64,000 nucleotides of DNA from Phoenix dactylifera (GCF_009389715.1 NW_024067695.1:248001-312000), one strand, 5' to 3'. Positions 36,238 to 47,928 are shown, numbered from the stretch's first letter. Made by a program: numbers and translations. The notes: generated from the sequence alone by a model not told the origin.

Positions 36238-36640
36238 AGAGATTTCCAAGCTGCGGGATATATTAAAGCAAGCAATAAAGGAGGCTAATGTGGTGAAAGA
36301 AGCCTTGGAGATTGCTAGGACTGAGAATTCTCAGCTCAAGGATACACTATCAGGGAAGGATAAGGCTTTGCAATGCATGAAGCAAGAATTTGAATTTCTC
36401 AAGGTCAGTGAAGCTGCTGCTCTTGATAGTGTTAGGGAGCTGCAGAGCGAAAGAAGGACCAAACGGTTGCATTGATAGACAAAAGTTATGAACAATCAGT
36501 GAACTCTGATGATTCTGACCCCATAAATGGAAGACAATTAGAAGGCTCGGAGTATGGATGGGAATCAGCAATGAGGCAGAGAAAGAATTCTTCGGAGATT
36601 TGGAGACTACCTGAGAAGGAGAAGCTTCCACAAGTAACGC
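36238..36640 (+). pseudogene. Coiled-coil protein fragment, WEB-family-like, frameshifted
   Basis: The frame from 36238 gives a heptad-rich coiled-coil (KLRDILKQAIKEANVVKEAL, then ALEIARTENSQLKD and VSEAAALDSVRELQS), a pattern seen in plant WEB-family and related long coiled-coil proteins. At about 36445-36475 the frame shifts, and the continuation (IDKSYEQSVNSDDSDP, then EGSEYGWESAMRQRK) runs in another frame to about 36640. No start codon in a good context and no promoter are visible, and the fragment is far shorter than the proteins it resembles. It could be part of a spliced gene whose other exons I cannot see, but the frame change inside continuous homology argues for decay. Confidence 0.55.
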
Positions 36641-37130
36641 TTGTCCTGCCCATTTACTTCATTATTTTGTCCTTCCAATTCATCTAGATTTTTCAAACAT
36701 TGTTCTTGTAAAACCCTTTGCTTGTATCAAATGCCCAAAAAGAAAAGAGGAAAAAAAAGGAAGAAAGCTTACATTTATTCTACCTGCAAGGTTTTTATGA
36801 TTGTGAAGCTATAAGATTTGAGGAAGATGAATGTCATGCCGGTGATTTGCTTGCCATTAACCTATTTGACCAATATGAGACTCAAAGATTACGTAAACTC
36901 CTTTTTTTTTTTGTGTGGCTAAAGCAGGTAAACTCCTTTGACTCCATCTTTTACGCTCTTGTATCCTCCTTCCTAATACTCTACTCTTTATTCTTTATTA
37001 ATAAAATTAGGGGAAGGCTTCCTTCCTCCATCCGCGGTGGTCATCCTATCGCGGTTCTCAACCAAAAAAAATGGAAGCTTTTACTTTGAGTAGAGTTTTA
37101 GTATTTTCCCTCAACACAACGTGGACGAAT
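36641..37130. other. Spacer before tRNA-Ala with retroelement-like debris
   Basis: The 12-base repeat GTAAACTCCTTT at 36893-36904 and 36928-36939 flanks a 23-base T-rich insert ending GTGTGGCTAAAGCAG. The interval 36955-37075 (ATTAATAAAATTAGGGGAAG followed by TCTCAACCAAAAAAAA) looks like a LINE 3' tail on the plus strand. Confidence 0.4.
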
Positions 37131-37203
37131 GGGGATGTAGCTCAGATGGTAGAGCGCTCGCTTAGCATGCGAGAGGTACGGGGATCGATACCCCGCATCT
37201 CCA
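37131..37203 (+). tRNA. trnA-AGC: tRNA-Ala (anticodon AGC)
   Basis: A 73-nt cloverleaf with no intron. The acceptor 5' GGGGATG pairs with 3' CATCTCC and includes the G3:U70 wobble that defines alanine tRNA. Discriminator A73 is at 37203. The D arm is GCTC/GAGC, the anticodon stem CTCGC/GCGAG with loop TTAGCAT, giving anticodon AGC at 37164-37166. The T stem is CGGGG/CCCCG with loop ATCGATA. The CCA end is not encoded, as expected for a nuclear gene. Internal A-box (TAGCTCAGATGG) and B-box are present. CAACAC upstream (about 37113) resembles the CAA start motif of plant tRNA genes. Confidence 0.97.
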
Positions 37204-37207
37204 AATC

Positions 37208-37212
37208 TTTTT
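37208..37212 (+). terminator. Pol III terminator of tRNA-Ala
   Basis: A run of five T residues lies 5 bases after the discriminator base. Confidence 0.85.
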
Positions 37213-38281
37213 ACGAAGCCGCCGCTTACTTATCAACCAAGTAGCCATTTTTTTGGCAAGCCTCCTTTTGGCTGCTGCTGCGGACGGCTAAGGATTCAAC
37301 ACTTATCGGTAGCTTTTTTTGCCCCTCTTTTTCCTTTTGTTAAAAAATTATGTGATCAAACTCTATTGAATCGATAAAAAGTACTTATAAGTGGATAAAG
37401 CTAAAGATATTTCTAAAAGAAATAAAGTGAGCTACTTTGCAGGCACGAATAAAGTGATTTTTTTTTGCAAAATTGCCAAAATAATTTAAAAGAAAAAGAA
37501 ATTAAGGTGAAAGCAAGCACCAAATACAATATGTAAAGAGCTAGGCCAGTTTAATATAACACAAAAAAAAAAACGATAGAGGAAAAATAATTTGCTCAGC
37601 TAGTTGATCCATTGGGATCTTGAAAAGAAAATTACAAAAATATTTGTAGGACAATGAGAGATCCATTACAAATAAAAAATATTTTATTCTAATTTTTATA
37701 GAATGAACTTATTCATGATGCAAAAAAGTGATCATAATTGAATAAGCTAACAACTCTCTTGGTCGCTCCCTCTCAATCTCTCAAATCTTTTTTATTACTC
37801 TACATTTTAGCTTGTTGTAGTGCTAGGCAGAGGCACGTATCTTATACTATTATTAATTACGAATGAGATGAATCTTTAACTATAATTTAAATCAATCAGT
37901 GAGCAAGTGGTGTCGATGTCATTGAAGCCTACCGGTGGAGCCTTGAGAAGGGGAAGGAGAGTGCCTTGATCCGGTCTCATCTAACACGCCATTTACGAAA
38001 TGTCAACTAACCAAGTCGCATATTTGTTATCGTTGCTCCTAATTTTGATATTAAAATTTAATAATCTTTAGCTCCGGTTCTCATACTATATATATATATA
38101 TATATATACTAATTTGGTTTATTAATAAAGTTGCACTAGAGATCTAGATTGAATTCTCGACTTCATGAAGATTGCGTACGAGCTCGCGGCCGTCAAGCCT
38201 AGGCTCAATCCAAATGCAAAAGAGACTCGATTTAGGCGGTCCGAACCCAACCGCCGATTGGAAGGGTTGTTGGCTGAGAGA
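37213..38281. other. Spacer between tRNA-Ala and COX6B
   Basis: AT-rich, with a (TA)n run at 38087-38108. The last about 250 bases become GC-richer towards COX6B. Open frames at 38122-38433 on both strands are promoter/leader sequence without recognisable domains. Confidence 0.45.
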
Positions 38282-38287
38282 AGCCCA
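38282..38287 (-). promoter_or_regulatory. Site II-type element (TGGGCT) upstream of COX6B
   Basis: On the minus strand this reads TGGGCT, matching the TGGGCY site II core common upstream of nuclear genes for mitochondrial proteins in plants. It lies about 145 bases before the ATG. It is a single copy, so the call is weak. Confidence 0.3.
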
Positions 38288-38431
38288 ACGAATTGGTCCG
38301 TCGGAGGCGATGAGGTGCTTCTCGCGTCATCTAAACTTCTATTTGGATGCCAAAAGCCCCCTTTCTCTCCCTCTTCGCTTGTGAAAAGGCGCCGCCTTCT
38401 TTGAGCCTCTGAGAGCGAGAAGTCGCCGGCC

Positions 38432-41400
38432 ATGGCGGAAGCCGCTCAGGAGAAAAACCCCAGCCTTGCCGAGGTAATCGCCACCTTTTCTCTTCGCTCC
38501 ATCGATTTCTTTAAATGATCAATACTCTTTAGATGATGCAGGCGACGCTCTCCTTATTCTGCATCTGATCTCCCTCTGTTTACACCTGTAATTGATCCGC
38601 ATTTTTTCTTGTAGATCTGATGATTTGATATATAAATTTTAGTTCATTTCTTGTTATGCTAGATCTCACTGAAAAGATCAGTAGATTCGGGGAAAGATTC
38701 ATGCGGAATTAATCGTTTTTGTCATTATAGAATCTATTAATGAGTTTTTTATTGGTCAGGTATTAAAATAGAGAATTTAATTTAGATCTGAATGGAAGAA
38801 AGAGGCTAAAAATAGAGCATTTAATTTAGATCTGAATGGAAGAAAGAAGCTATGAATAGATTCATGCTGCTGTCATAAACTGACTGTTGAGGACAACATG
38901 ATCTAATCAATCGATGTATGTTTATGTTTGTCAAATGGTTGATTTCGGTGGTTATCTAGGTACGCGAATCTAAATGTAGTTTTATGTGGGTAATTTCTTA
39001 ATATCAGTTTCTTTATGTTCTTAGTGAACTTATAGGCATAAATAAAGTAATATTGAGATAAAGGACGAAAAAGAAAAAAACTATTGGAATGGAGAAAAGA
39101 AAATGCATGGGAAAGGTAGATTTTTCTTTCTTAAATTCTCAATCCGCTTAATTGATATAGGACGAATCTGTACTTTGTTAATATTATTTTTCTACATTGT
39201 AAATTAAAAAAAACCGATAAATCCCAATACGGCGAGTGTTAGGTAGATTTCATGCCTAACCTTTTCCTCAAAAAGAGAAGGGGTGTATTATGTTTCTTTT
39301 TTTGTCTAGCAGGTTATTCATGGTCTATTTCGTCATCTTTCTTTCTTCTCCCATAATTTTCTTTTTCGATATAGTAATTTTCTTCGTTGAAGAGTTTTGT
39401 TTCATGTCTTGCAAGCATTACTGGAAAATCTGGGTAGCTTTGTTTTTTAACATATGCAGATTCATGTCCTTGCTGTTAAGGTTATATTGAATCGCGTCCT
39501 CTAGAGATGCTTTAAGTAATTCTCATTTTAGTATATGTAATCGGGCATTATGAGTTCACGAATCCTCTTTGGATACCTATAAATTTCTACATAGTTTTAT
39601 TGAAAGGTGATATTTCCTGCCATGTACCATACCATGCTACCCTATAATATAGGATGGTCTATGATTTCCTAAGCCTGTTGTATCACATATGCACTCCATT
39701 TCTTGGTTATCTATTCTGCAAATCAAGGTTTGAAGTATCATTAGTAGTGGTCAATCCCAGTTGGTTTCTTTATATGGTGCTATATATTGCCATAAAATGA
39801 TGACATGGTGACAGAAAGTATACACATACCATGCTTTTTTATAATAGAGGATGATCTTGATTATCTGTCCTGTAAATTAAGGTTGAAGTATCATTATTAA
39901 TTGTCAATCCCAGTGAGGTTCTGTTGCATGGTGTGATAGAGTGCTACCAAATGATGACATGATGACATAAAGTATACCTAAATCTGTCTATAAAACCTAA
40001 AGAGACATGCAATGCGATACTAAGGAAATCCATTTCCTTTTCTTATTTTTGCACTATGCTATCATGGGTAACTTCATGCTGATGATAGACATTGTATACA
40101 TTTAAACCATGTATAAAGACGTGTAATAGTGTTGATGTAAAATATCGATGTTCTTAGATCACAGACAAGCAACCTAAACCATTATTTTGTATTGAATAAA
40201 ACAAAAGAAATTCGCTATTACCCTTAAGGCATCAGGGAGGGTGCTAGGCACCAAAAGGTCACTAGCCAGAAGAAAGCAACATGCTAATTTAAGATAAGTT
40301 CGTTAGTTGCATTAGATTAAATCACTATTATCCTTAAGGCATCAGGGAGGGTGCTAGGCACCAAAAGGGCACTAGCCAGAAGAAAGCAACATGCTAATTT
40401 AAGATAAGTTCGATAGTTGCATTAGTTTAAATACTATTTGTATCCAAGAACAACAACAACATCATGGAATTAATCAATCAGGTTTCAAGATTCTAAATTG
40501 TGATCATCTCGAACATGAACATGCTCCTTATCTTTCAAGACATCACATGGTAGTACCACTTTTCATGACCTGTTTTTAAGTAAAATGTAGCAAAAATAAA
40601 CCATTTTGGACATCCTAAAGTAGCTCCAGTGTTTAAACATGGCAGCAGAATACCACTTCTTGTGACATGTTTGATGTTTTTAAACAGAATAACAACAACC
40701 CAAAAACAAACATGTGAACATCTTAGAGTTACTTTTGTTTTTATAATAGTTCGAGTCGACCATACTGACTCTCATAGTGAAGCCCAAAAAGCTCTAAAAG
40801 AGTAGGCAAGAAAGGGACAATAAGAATAGTGTTGGACATTGGAGAGGCACTTGCTTGAATGCCTCTTGCTTTGTCCCAGGCACTCGCCTAGGCATCACCT
40901 TAGGAAATCTGCCTCACTTGTGGACTACTGAGGTGCTCCGGAATGCCCTTGCCTCACCTCTAAACAAGTGCCTGGTGCACCTTCGATAACAATTAAATCA
41001 AAACACAAGGTACAAAATAGAATTTAAGGTAATTTGATTCATAATGCTTGCTAAGATATATTATACAGTTAACTTAAGATTGGTTTATAGACATACCGAT
41101 AAGATTATAAAGTTCAGACAATAGTAATGTTTAACCTGATTTTGCTATCACTTCACCATTGGTTTGATTCCAGCAATTACCCATGGATTTCTAAAGAATT
41201 TATGGAATTATGAGCTCTCTGTTATAAAAAAATGAGTTTCTATGGATTTCAGTCAGAAAATTGCAATTATGTGTTACTGCATAATACTGAATCTCATCGC
41301 TGCCCCCCTTCAGTCAACTTTATTTGAATCTTAGTATATAGTGAAACAACGGTGGTAATTATTTGGGAAGTAAAAAAAAGTCACTTTTAAGCATCTTGAA

Positions 41401-44400
41401 AGAAACAATACTTGCTAGCTGCGTTCATATTGACCTATGTCAACATGTATCTTGGTCGACCAGTGTCGCATAGTTTAATATTAATTGACACAATTTGTTA
41501 CAATCTGAATTCATGATTTCCTAAATCTTTTTCATTTCAAAATTTGCCAAAAAGCAATAGTTTGTACAAAAAACTTATCTGTCTGAAATGGAACAATACT
41601 TGAAACCCTGAACAAAGCAAACTTTCCTTCAGTTCATAAGAACTTTTTACATTGTTATAATAATGGTCAAATGATCTTAAGATATACATATTGATCCACT
41701 GTTTGGTCTCCATCAATGTTTATGAGAATAATACTTAATCTTGTAGCGAATAGAACCCAAAAACAAAAATATATTGTCATCACTTACTATCCTGAATACT
41801 AGCACTAGCACAGAAGGACATAGATGGAGACATAAAGATAATTAAGCTACATTTACGCTGTCATTTTTAAGGTATACAAGATTTTTTTTTTTAATTGTGT
41901 AGATAAATTATATACATAAATATTTCAAGTGGCCCTAATATTGCTGACAAGAATAACTGATGCACTTTGTATACCATGTTAGGAGTACAAAAGTAATGCT
42001 AGGTTTTGAGGAAAGGAACTTTTGTACACAAAAGTACATCAACAACATGCAATTGCACGATGCTTCATGCCTATGCAATGCTTTTAATTCCGAATTTAAA
42101 AATACTTTCTAAGTGATTGTTTCTTTGTAAAAATGGTTTTTCAAAATATTAGATGCTTTATATGGGTGCATAGTAATCTACCTATCTTGTTACGACAGGA
42201 ATGAGCATTTTGGTGATTTGACCAGAGAACGACAGGATGCTAGGGTAATCTGTTAGACAAGATCACATTTGTTTTAATCTAATAATAAGAGGAAGCTTCT
42301 ACAAGTTTGATGCATTAGTGTTGGACTCCCTGAACTTAAATACTAATACTCTGTCCTACCAAAAGAGAACTGTGTGGAAGCTTCTCAGTTCTAGTCTTAT
42401 TTATATGGTTAACTGTGTCAAGCAGAACTTTAAACAGTTAAGCATTACTGTCATATGAAAAGCATTATAGACATTAATTTGAAAGCCAAGACATATGAGT
42501 CAAGGTATTATTTTAGTTGTTTTATATTGTTTTGTGTTAATCTGTTGCATAATGTACTTAGAATGTACTAATGTTATAATTTAAGCAAGGATCAGACCCA
42601 TTCTAGTAACCCATATTACACTCATGTCTATGGGGACTGTTTACTGGAATATTGATTAATTACATGTCTGTTGCTGCAAATAATTTGTAGGCCAAAAGTT
42701 GATCTATTCACAATGTTAACCTGTTAATGTTGAAGGATTAAATTTTTCTGTATGACCATATATTTTTTAGGATGGCCAAATTGTATTTTAATCCTAGAAT
42801 GAGTATCCTCAAGTCACATAGAGCAGTTCTACAATAAATGTTTCTATACACATTTATTTCAGAGCTTGCTGTCTCTCAAAACTTTCAGGAGGATGAATTA
42901 CTCCATTTTATTTCCTTCTTTGCCCCATAAATCATGTCCAGTTGTGTTTCATATGAACCTTTTAATCTAAATCCAATGGCATGCAGCAATGGTCACTCCA
43001 GGACAAAGAGGACAAGTCAGCTCAGAGTGAGGTCCCTGTTGAGAAAACAACAGGGGATGAGAAGCCTGCTGATGCCACTGCTGAGGAAGTTGTTTCGGAG
43101 AAGACTGGTGAGACTCCTGTTGTAGATGATGCTAATCCTGTTGCAGAGGAAAACAGCAAAACTCCCGAGCAAGAAGAGACAGAATCACAAGAAGCTGCTG
43201 AAGAGACACCAGCGATAAAGGTTTGATTCCTCAATGACTAAAACATGTAAACCTAGGATTCAAATATTTCTTGATGTGTACAGGAATTTCAATATCATTT
43301 TTGTAAATTCTAATTCATAGCATGGATGCAAATTTTAATTTATAAGAATTCCATATCATTTTTGTAAATTCCAATTTATAAGTATGGTTGCTTTACAGCT
43401 TGAAACAGCCCCAGCAGATTTCCGTTTTCCAACAACAAATCAAACAAGGCATTGCTTTACTCGCTATATTGAATATCACAAGTATGACCAGACTACCACA
43501 ATCAGAACATTTGTGCTCCTGTAGTAACATTTGTATCACTAATGGCTCATGATAACATGTGGATTCAGGTGCACAGCTGTAAAAGGGGAGGGAGCTCCTG
43601 AGTGTGAGAAATTTGCAAAATATTATCGCTCACTTTGCCCAAGTGAATGGGTATGCATATTTTTTTTCTTCCTTTTATGTTGTCACTTTTCTAATGCAAA
43701 TTCAATGTTCAATTAATATTTGTTAGCTTTCCAAGACCTGGTCTTTTAAGATAAGTGTAAAATTTTTTAGTTTCTACATGAATTTGTCCCAATGCCCAAT
43801 GTTCCATAAATATAAAAGCCGGTCTAATTAACATAAGTGAATGAACCCTTGCAGTTTGTGCAAACAATTTTTTCATGGCTTGTTATATTACTGTAAACCT
43901 TTGTTTAAAGGGAACCTCATCTTCATCACAGTTGTAGAAAGCATTTAGTGTGTTTTTTATGAGGCATAATCTTTTGGTTGCTTGTAGGTGCTTATGTTTG
44001 TAGTGTTGAATTGCACATTCACACATAGAATCATGGATGACAATCTTGTACCCTGTGGATATATGATTATTATTCTTCTGGACTCTTTTTGTTATCTATT
44101 TGGATCCTTCACTTAAAGCATTCCCAGCCCGCTCTACTTAAGATCTTGTAGAAAAGTAAACAAAATTTATCATCTTGGATGTCAATGCATTTTTCTTTGC
44201 AAGGTTGGCACTTATCAAGTTGATGTTATCTAATCTCTCTGTTCTCAGTGTTTGTGCAAGTATCTACAGCATGTTATCTAATTTATTTTGTCCTAGGTTA
44301 CCAATAACTTGGGTCCTACCTTTTACTTGTGCATCATATCTAAAGATTTGACAAAGAGGTTAGCATAGCCTTTCTAAGCAAAACCTTGCTAAGAAATGAC

Positions 44401-46672
44401 GGGTGGCTATTGGCACACACTAACATTTGTAGGATATTTGGCTAAGAGGTTAGTCATAGCCCAAGCCTTTTTCTTACATTTTTATTTTTATTATGAATAA
44501 ATTTATTCGTAACGTACCTATGCACCCACCTAAGTGGCTGCATGGTGCGTACTGATACCTTGACTACCTCCATCCGTTCACCACTTTTTGAAACCATGAT
44601 GGACGCTTCCTCAAATTTAATGAGGAAGATTATCTCTGTTAAGTCAATATCACAAACGTAGGGAGTATAAGTTGATAAGGTCAGGTAGATGCGCTTAGAA
44701 AAGTAACTACAATTTTTTAGCTGGATGAAAGATGATGATAAGAGTTTGGATTCTTTACAGGATGTTAGTGCTTGGTGGGCTGCATGAATAGGGTTAGATG
44801 GACTGCATATAACATCATTATTTTTTTTAAAAGGAAACGTACCCAAGAAAATGTTCCCTGACCTTTGCATATTGGCTTCAGACATCTGTAAAATTTTGGG
44901 TTCAAAGTGATCCAGAATGTAGTATTTAATAAGAGATGTCTTGTTTTAGTCGGCAAGGTCCTTTTGCCATTTCTGTTAAAAATACAAGATGCATCAGTTC
45001 AGCCAAGAAGTTCCTTGATTATTGTCCAAGAATATTGTTTTCGGTAGCTCCTCAAAGAGTTCCCACCTGATAGATGGTAGTACACCTCTGAGAGCAAATA
45101 TCCTTGTTTGTCTGGTTACTGGAAGAAAACCCCCCACTTGGGATTACTCTCAAAATAAGAATCATCTGCAGCACCCTCATGTGTGTCATGTTGTCACGAG
45201 GTGAGGTAAAGCTTGTTCATTTTCATGTGTCTAGAACGACTGCATGTTCCTTTTTCATGGTCGTACAGGGTACTCCTAAGTAGTTTTTTGGATGTCATTG
45301 TTGGATGATAGTAAATTTGCTCTGTTGGGAAGGATACATGCTATCATGTAAAGCATGCTCTGGCAAAACCAATAGCAAGAGAAATAGTTACATTTGACAA
45401 GAGGAGCTTGCCAATTTTACAGATGCTTTTTAGCACATCATATAATAACCGCTTACCTTGCCCGTAAGATCTTATTAGTCCGCCCTCTACAATTGAAATA
45501 TGATCTTTCTCAAATAATTGTATCACAACCATAAATCCTAGGGCTTTTTGGTTATCATAGGGTTCTAGCTCGTTGTTTCCTTCTGCTGCTGCATGTTTGC
45601 CTTTTGTTAGTTCAGCCCATAAGCTTGACTGGGCTATAGAACAAGGGTAGCCCTTTCCCAAAAATGGGTCAAATGGTTTGCACGCAAGCTTGGCAATAAA
45701 CACACCTCCGGGACAAGTTTTCACGAAATACTTAATGCTATGCAGTCCACCAGGGTACTCAAAACAAACAACCTCCCCCATGTATAGCCAGTTTTATTGG
45801 TGGAATTAGAGTTCATAGTCTACCTGTATCTGATTGTGAAAAATCTATCACAGAGCTCATTCCTTCTGTGCACACCTAGACACACCAATTGCATTATTAA
45901 TTTTTGAAATAAATTTGACTTGTGAAGCATGATGGGAAATAAATTTGAAATGCCTTGTGTTTCAAACATCAAACAAATACTTCCATAAAGGCTGCATTTG
46001 TTAAGATCATAGTGAAGTTATGTTTCAAGCATTACTATATAACCATTGGAGTTCATAGCAATGTTTTGTCTCGGTACTGAACCCATAATGGTGTATACCA
46101 AGGTCTATATCATAAATACTGTTATGGTACGATACACCCTCATACTAATACGTGGTATACTGTTGCAACTAGTACAGAAGGTGTACCATGTGCTGGTACA
46201 AGGGCATGCCAAACCCCATAGTGGTACCAATACCTTACGGGGTCTTGTATGGTACACCTCCTATTGCCCAGTACAGTACAGTAGACTTAAAAACTCTGGT
46301 TGATAGCATGTATGCTAATTGGGGAAACCTGGTGCCATCTTAATATTTCATTTTCGAATTATTTTGTGATTCTATCAATTCTATACTGGTAGATTGATTC
46401 CATCATCTCAGTAGGCAGAACCTTTGTTAGACTAGTTAAGCTCTAGGTAACTTCAATCCCTTCTATATGCAGAGAATAGACATGGAATGTTTGTCTGTTG
46501 TAATGCTGTCTCTAATGCCTAAGGAAAGGAAAAAAATAATGAAATGGAAGAGAGAGAGAGAAGTACTTTTCAAAATTCTATTTTACTGCTGAAGTAACAT
46601 ATACATTCATGTTTGCAGATCGAGCGATGGAATGAGCAACGAGAAAATGGGACTTTTCCTGGTCCCTTGTAG
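38432..46672 (+). CDS. COX6B: Cytochrome c oxidase subunit 6b (5 exons, 164 aa)
   Basis: Subunit of mitochondrial complex IV that sits on the intermembrane-space face. Exons: 38432-38473, 42987-43220, 43399-43481, 43569-43650, 46619-46672; sum 495 nt, no stop, GT-AG throughout. Residues 15-92, coded by exon 2 alone, are an acidic Glu/Thr/Ala-rich low-complexity extension typical of the long plant form. Residues 93-164 are the conserved CHCH domain. Cys111-X9-Cys121 and Cys132-X10-Cys143 form the twin Cys motif oxidised by the Mia40 route. The block WNEQRENGTFPGPL ends the protein. There is no cleavable presequence, as expected for this import route. Intron 1 (4.5 kb) and intron 4 (3.0 kb) carry repeats. 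The ATG at 38432 follows GCCGGCC and starts the only frame joining exon 2. Confidence 0.95.
38766..38855. repeat. 44-bp-period tandem duplication in COX6B intron 1
   Basis: ATTTAATTTAGATCTGAATG plus GAAGAAAGA is repeated once with a 44-base offset (38775 and 38819). Confidence 0.8.
39630..39990. repeat. Diverged tandem duplication (about 155-bp period) in COX6B intron 1
   Basis: The series ACCATGCT, AATATAGGATG, TCAAGGTTTGAAGTATCATT, GTCAATCCCAGT, AAATGATGACATGGTGACA recurs in the same order with substitutions about 155 bases later. Confidence 0.6.
40212..40431. repeat. 110-bp tandem duplication in COX6B intron 1
   Basis: Two nearly identical direct copies of a 110-base unit. CCTTAAGGCATCAGGGAGGG starts at 40222 and again at 40332, with only a few differences over the whole unit. 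High identity indicates a recent event. Confidence 0.92.
40750..40990. repeat. Interspersed repeat rich in AGGCACT/GCCTAGGC motifs (COX6B intron 1)
   Basis: GAGGCACTTGCTTGAATGCC, CAGGCACTCGCCTAGGCATC, CTTGCCTCACC and CCTGGTGCACC alternate over about 150 bases, a composition familiar from dispersed non-coding repeats of plants. No ends were defined. Confidence 0.35.
45344..45781 (-). other. Unrecognised 145-codon open frame, antisense in COX6B intron 4
   Basis: A complete minus-strand open frame (ATG at 45781, stop ending at 45344) of 145 codons lies in a region otherwise poor in open frames. The composition looks protein-like (it includes YPGGLHSIKYFVKTCPGGVF and ALGFMVVIQLFEKDHISIVE) with two Cys-Pro motifs. 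I know no family with this sequence. No TATA box or poly(A) signal is evident on that strand nearby. It may be a captured gene or retroelement fragment, or chance. Confidence 0.25.
46065..46295. repeat. GGTAC-motif-rich interspersed repeat in COX6B intron 4
   Basis: The interval is crowded with GGTAC/GTACC/GGTATAC words in both orientations (CTCGGTACTG, GTGGTATACTG, GCTGGTACAAGG, GTGGTACCAATACC, GTATGGTACACC), unlike the surrounding intron. It is probably a dispersed foldback-rich repeat. Confidence 0.4.
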
Positions 46673-46783
46673 ATGACCAGTGCAAACAAATCTCAGTAAA
46701 TTCACTTCTGAGATTCTGGAAACTGGAACACCAATATCTGTACTGAGAGAATTCGGAAGCTCTTTTTTCAGAAAAGAATAATG

Positions 46784-46789
46784 AATAAA
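46784..46789 (+). terminator. AATAAA poly(A) signal of COX6B
   Basis: A canonical signal lies 112 bases after the stop codon. Confidence 0.6.
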
Positions 46790-47272
46790 AATTTTGGCTT
46801 GTTCTAAGTCCAAGGAGAGGTTTAACACATAAATGAATGGATTTGCTTCCAGATGAACTGCTTTTTCACCCAAACATTTGACTGAACTATCGAGTTCGGT
46901 TAGCATGATGCAGTTTGTAACAGCTAGAAATCGCCAACATTTGAATAATTGCTTATTGATTGGTTTCTTTATTAGCTCCTTGTTTCAAATTATTAATCTG
47001 ATGCGTTGTCGGATGCAAATTGAGGACTTACAAATGCTCAGAATATTTTGATTTGGTACTGGGAGGGCATCACCAATAACCCCGGATCACTGTACCACTC
47101 CCACCCTCGCTCCATTTCCCGTGCACTTGTGGGATGGTACGGAGGGCCCATGTCTCATCATCTATGTGATCCCGTGTATGCATCAAATCCCTAGCTGTTC
47201 TCACTATTTTTTCTCTCTTGTGAATAAGAATATGAAAGAAGAGCGCATATTCTATATATATATATATATATA
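46790..47272. other. COX6B 3' flank, no gene
   Basis: No recognised gene. It ends in a (TA)n run at 47253-47272, into which the foldback element is inserted. Confidence 0.5.
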
Positions 47273-47424
47273 GGGGATTGATAACCTACTCTCTGTTATG
47301 GTAGGTTATCAATCTACCCATTTTTCATTGGACAAAAAATACTCTTATTTTTTGTAACTCTTAAGGATATTTTATGTCTTTTTATAATCTCACCTTAACT
47401 CACCCTCTCAATCCCCAATTAATG

Positions 47425-47469
<45 letters not shown>

Positions 47470-47927
47470 GTGTGTGTGTATATGTGTGTGTATTTATGTA
47501 TGTACATACATATGTATGCATGTATGTATATGTATGTATGTATGTCTATATATGTATGTATGTATATATATGTGTGTATGTATGTATGTATGTGTATGTA
47601 TGTATGTACATATGTATGTATGTACATATGTATGTGTATGTATGTATGCATGTGTATGTATGTATGTGTGTGTATGTATGTATGTGTATGTATGTATGTA
47701 TGTGTATGTATGTATATATGTATGTATGTATGTATATTTATATGTATATGTATGAGAGAGAGAGAGGGAGAGAACATTAATTGGAGGGGTTAAGAGGGTG
47801 AGTAAATGTGAGATTGTAAAAAGACATAAAGTGCCTTTAAAAGTTATAAAAAGTAAGGGTATTTTTTGTCCAATGAAAAATGGATAGATTGATAACCTAC
47901 CATAACAGAGAGTAGGTTATCAACCCC

Positions 47928-47928
<1 letters not shown>
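47273..47928. mobile_element. Foldback/MITE-like element with about 165-bp inverted arms and hairpin tips
   Basis: The left arm (47273 to about 47443) and right arm (about 47757 to 47928) are inverted copies. GGGGATTGATAACCTACT on the left matches the reverse complement GGGGGTTGATAACCTACT on the right. The match continues through CATTTTTCATTGGACAAAAA, ATGTCTTTTTA, CACCCTCT and the (CT)n run. Each arm begins with its own smaller palindrome (GATAACCTAC ... GTAGGTTATC). The loop (about 47467-47755) is a TATG/TGTA microsatellite that gives false open frames. The element sits in a TA-repeat target, so the duplication cannot be read. No transposase is present. Confidence 0.85.

Noticed and set aside
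47374-47793. Open frames of 93-139 codons (MCVYVCVF-like and reverse)
   Set aside because: They run through the CT and TATG microsatellites of the foldback element; no protein family is involved.
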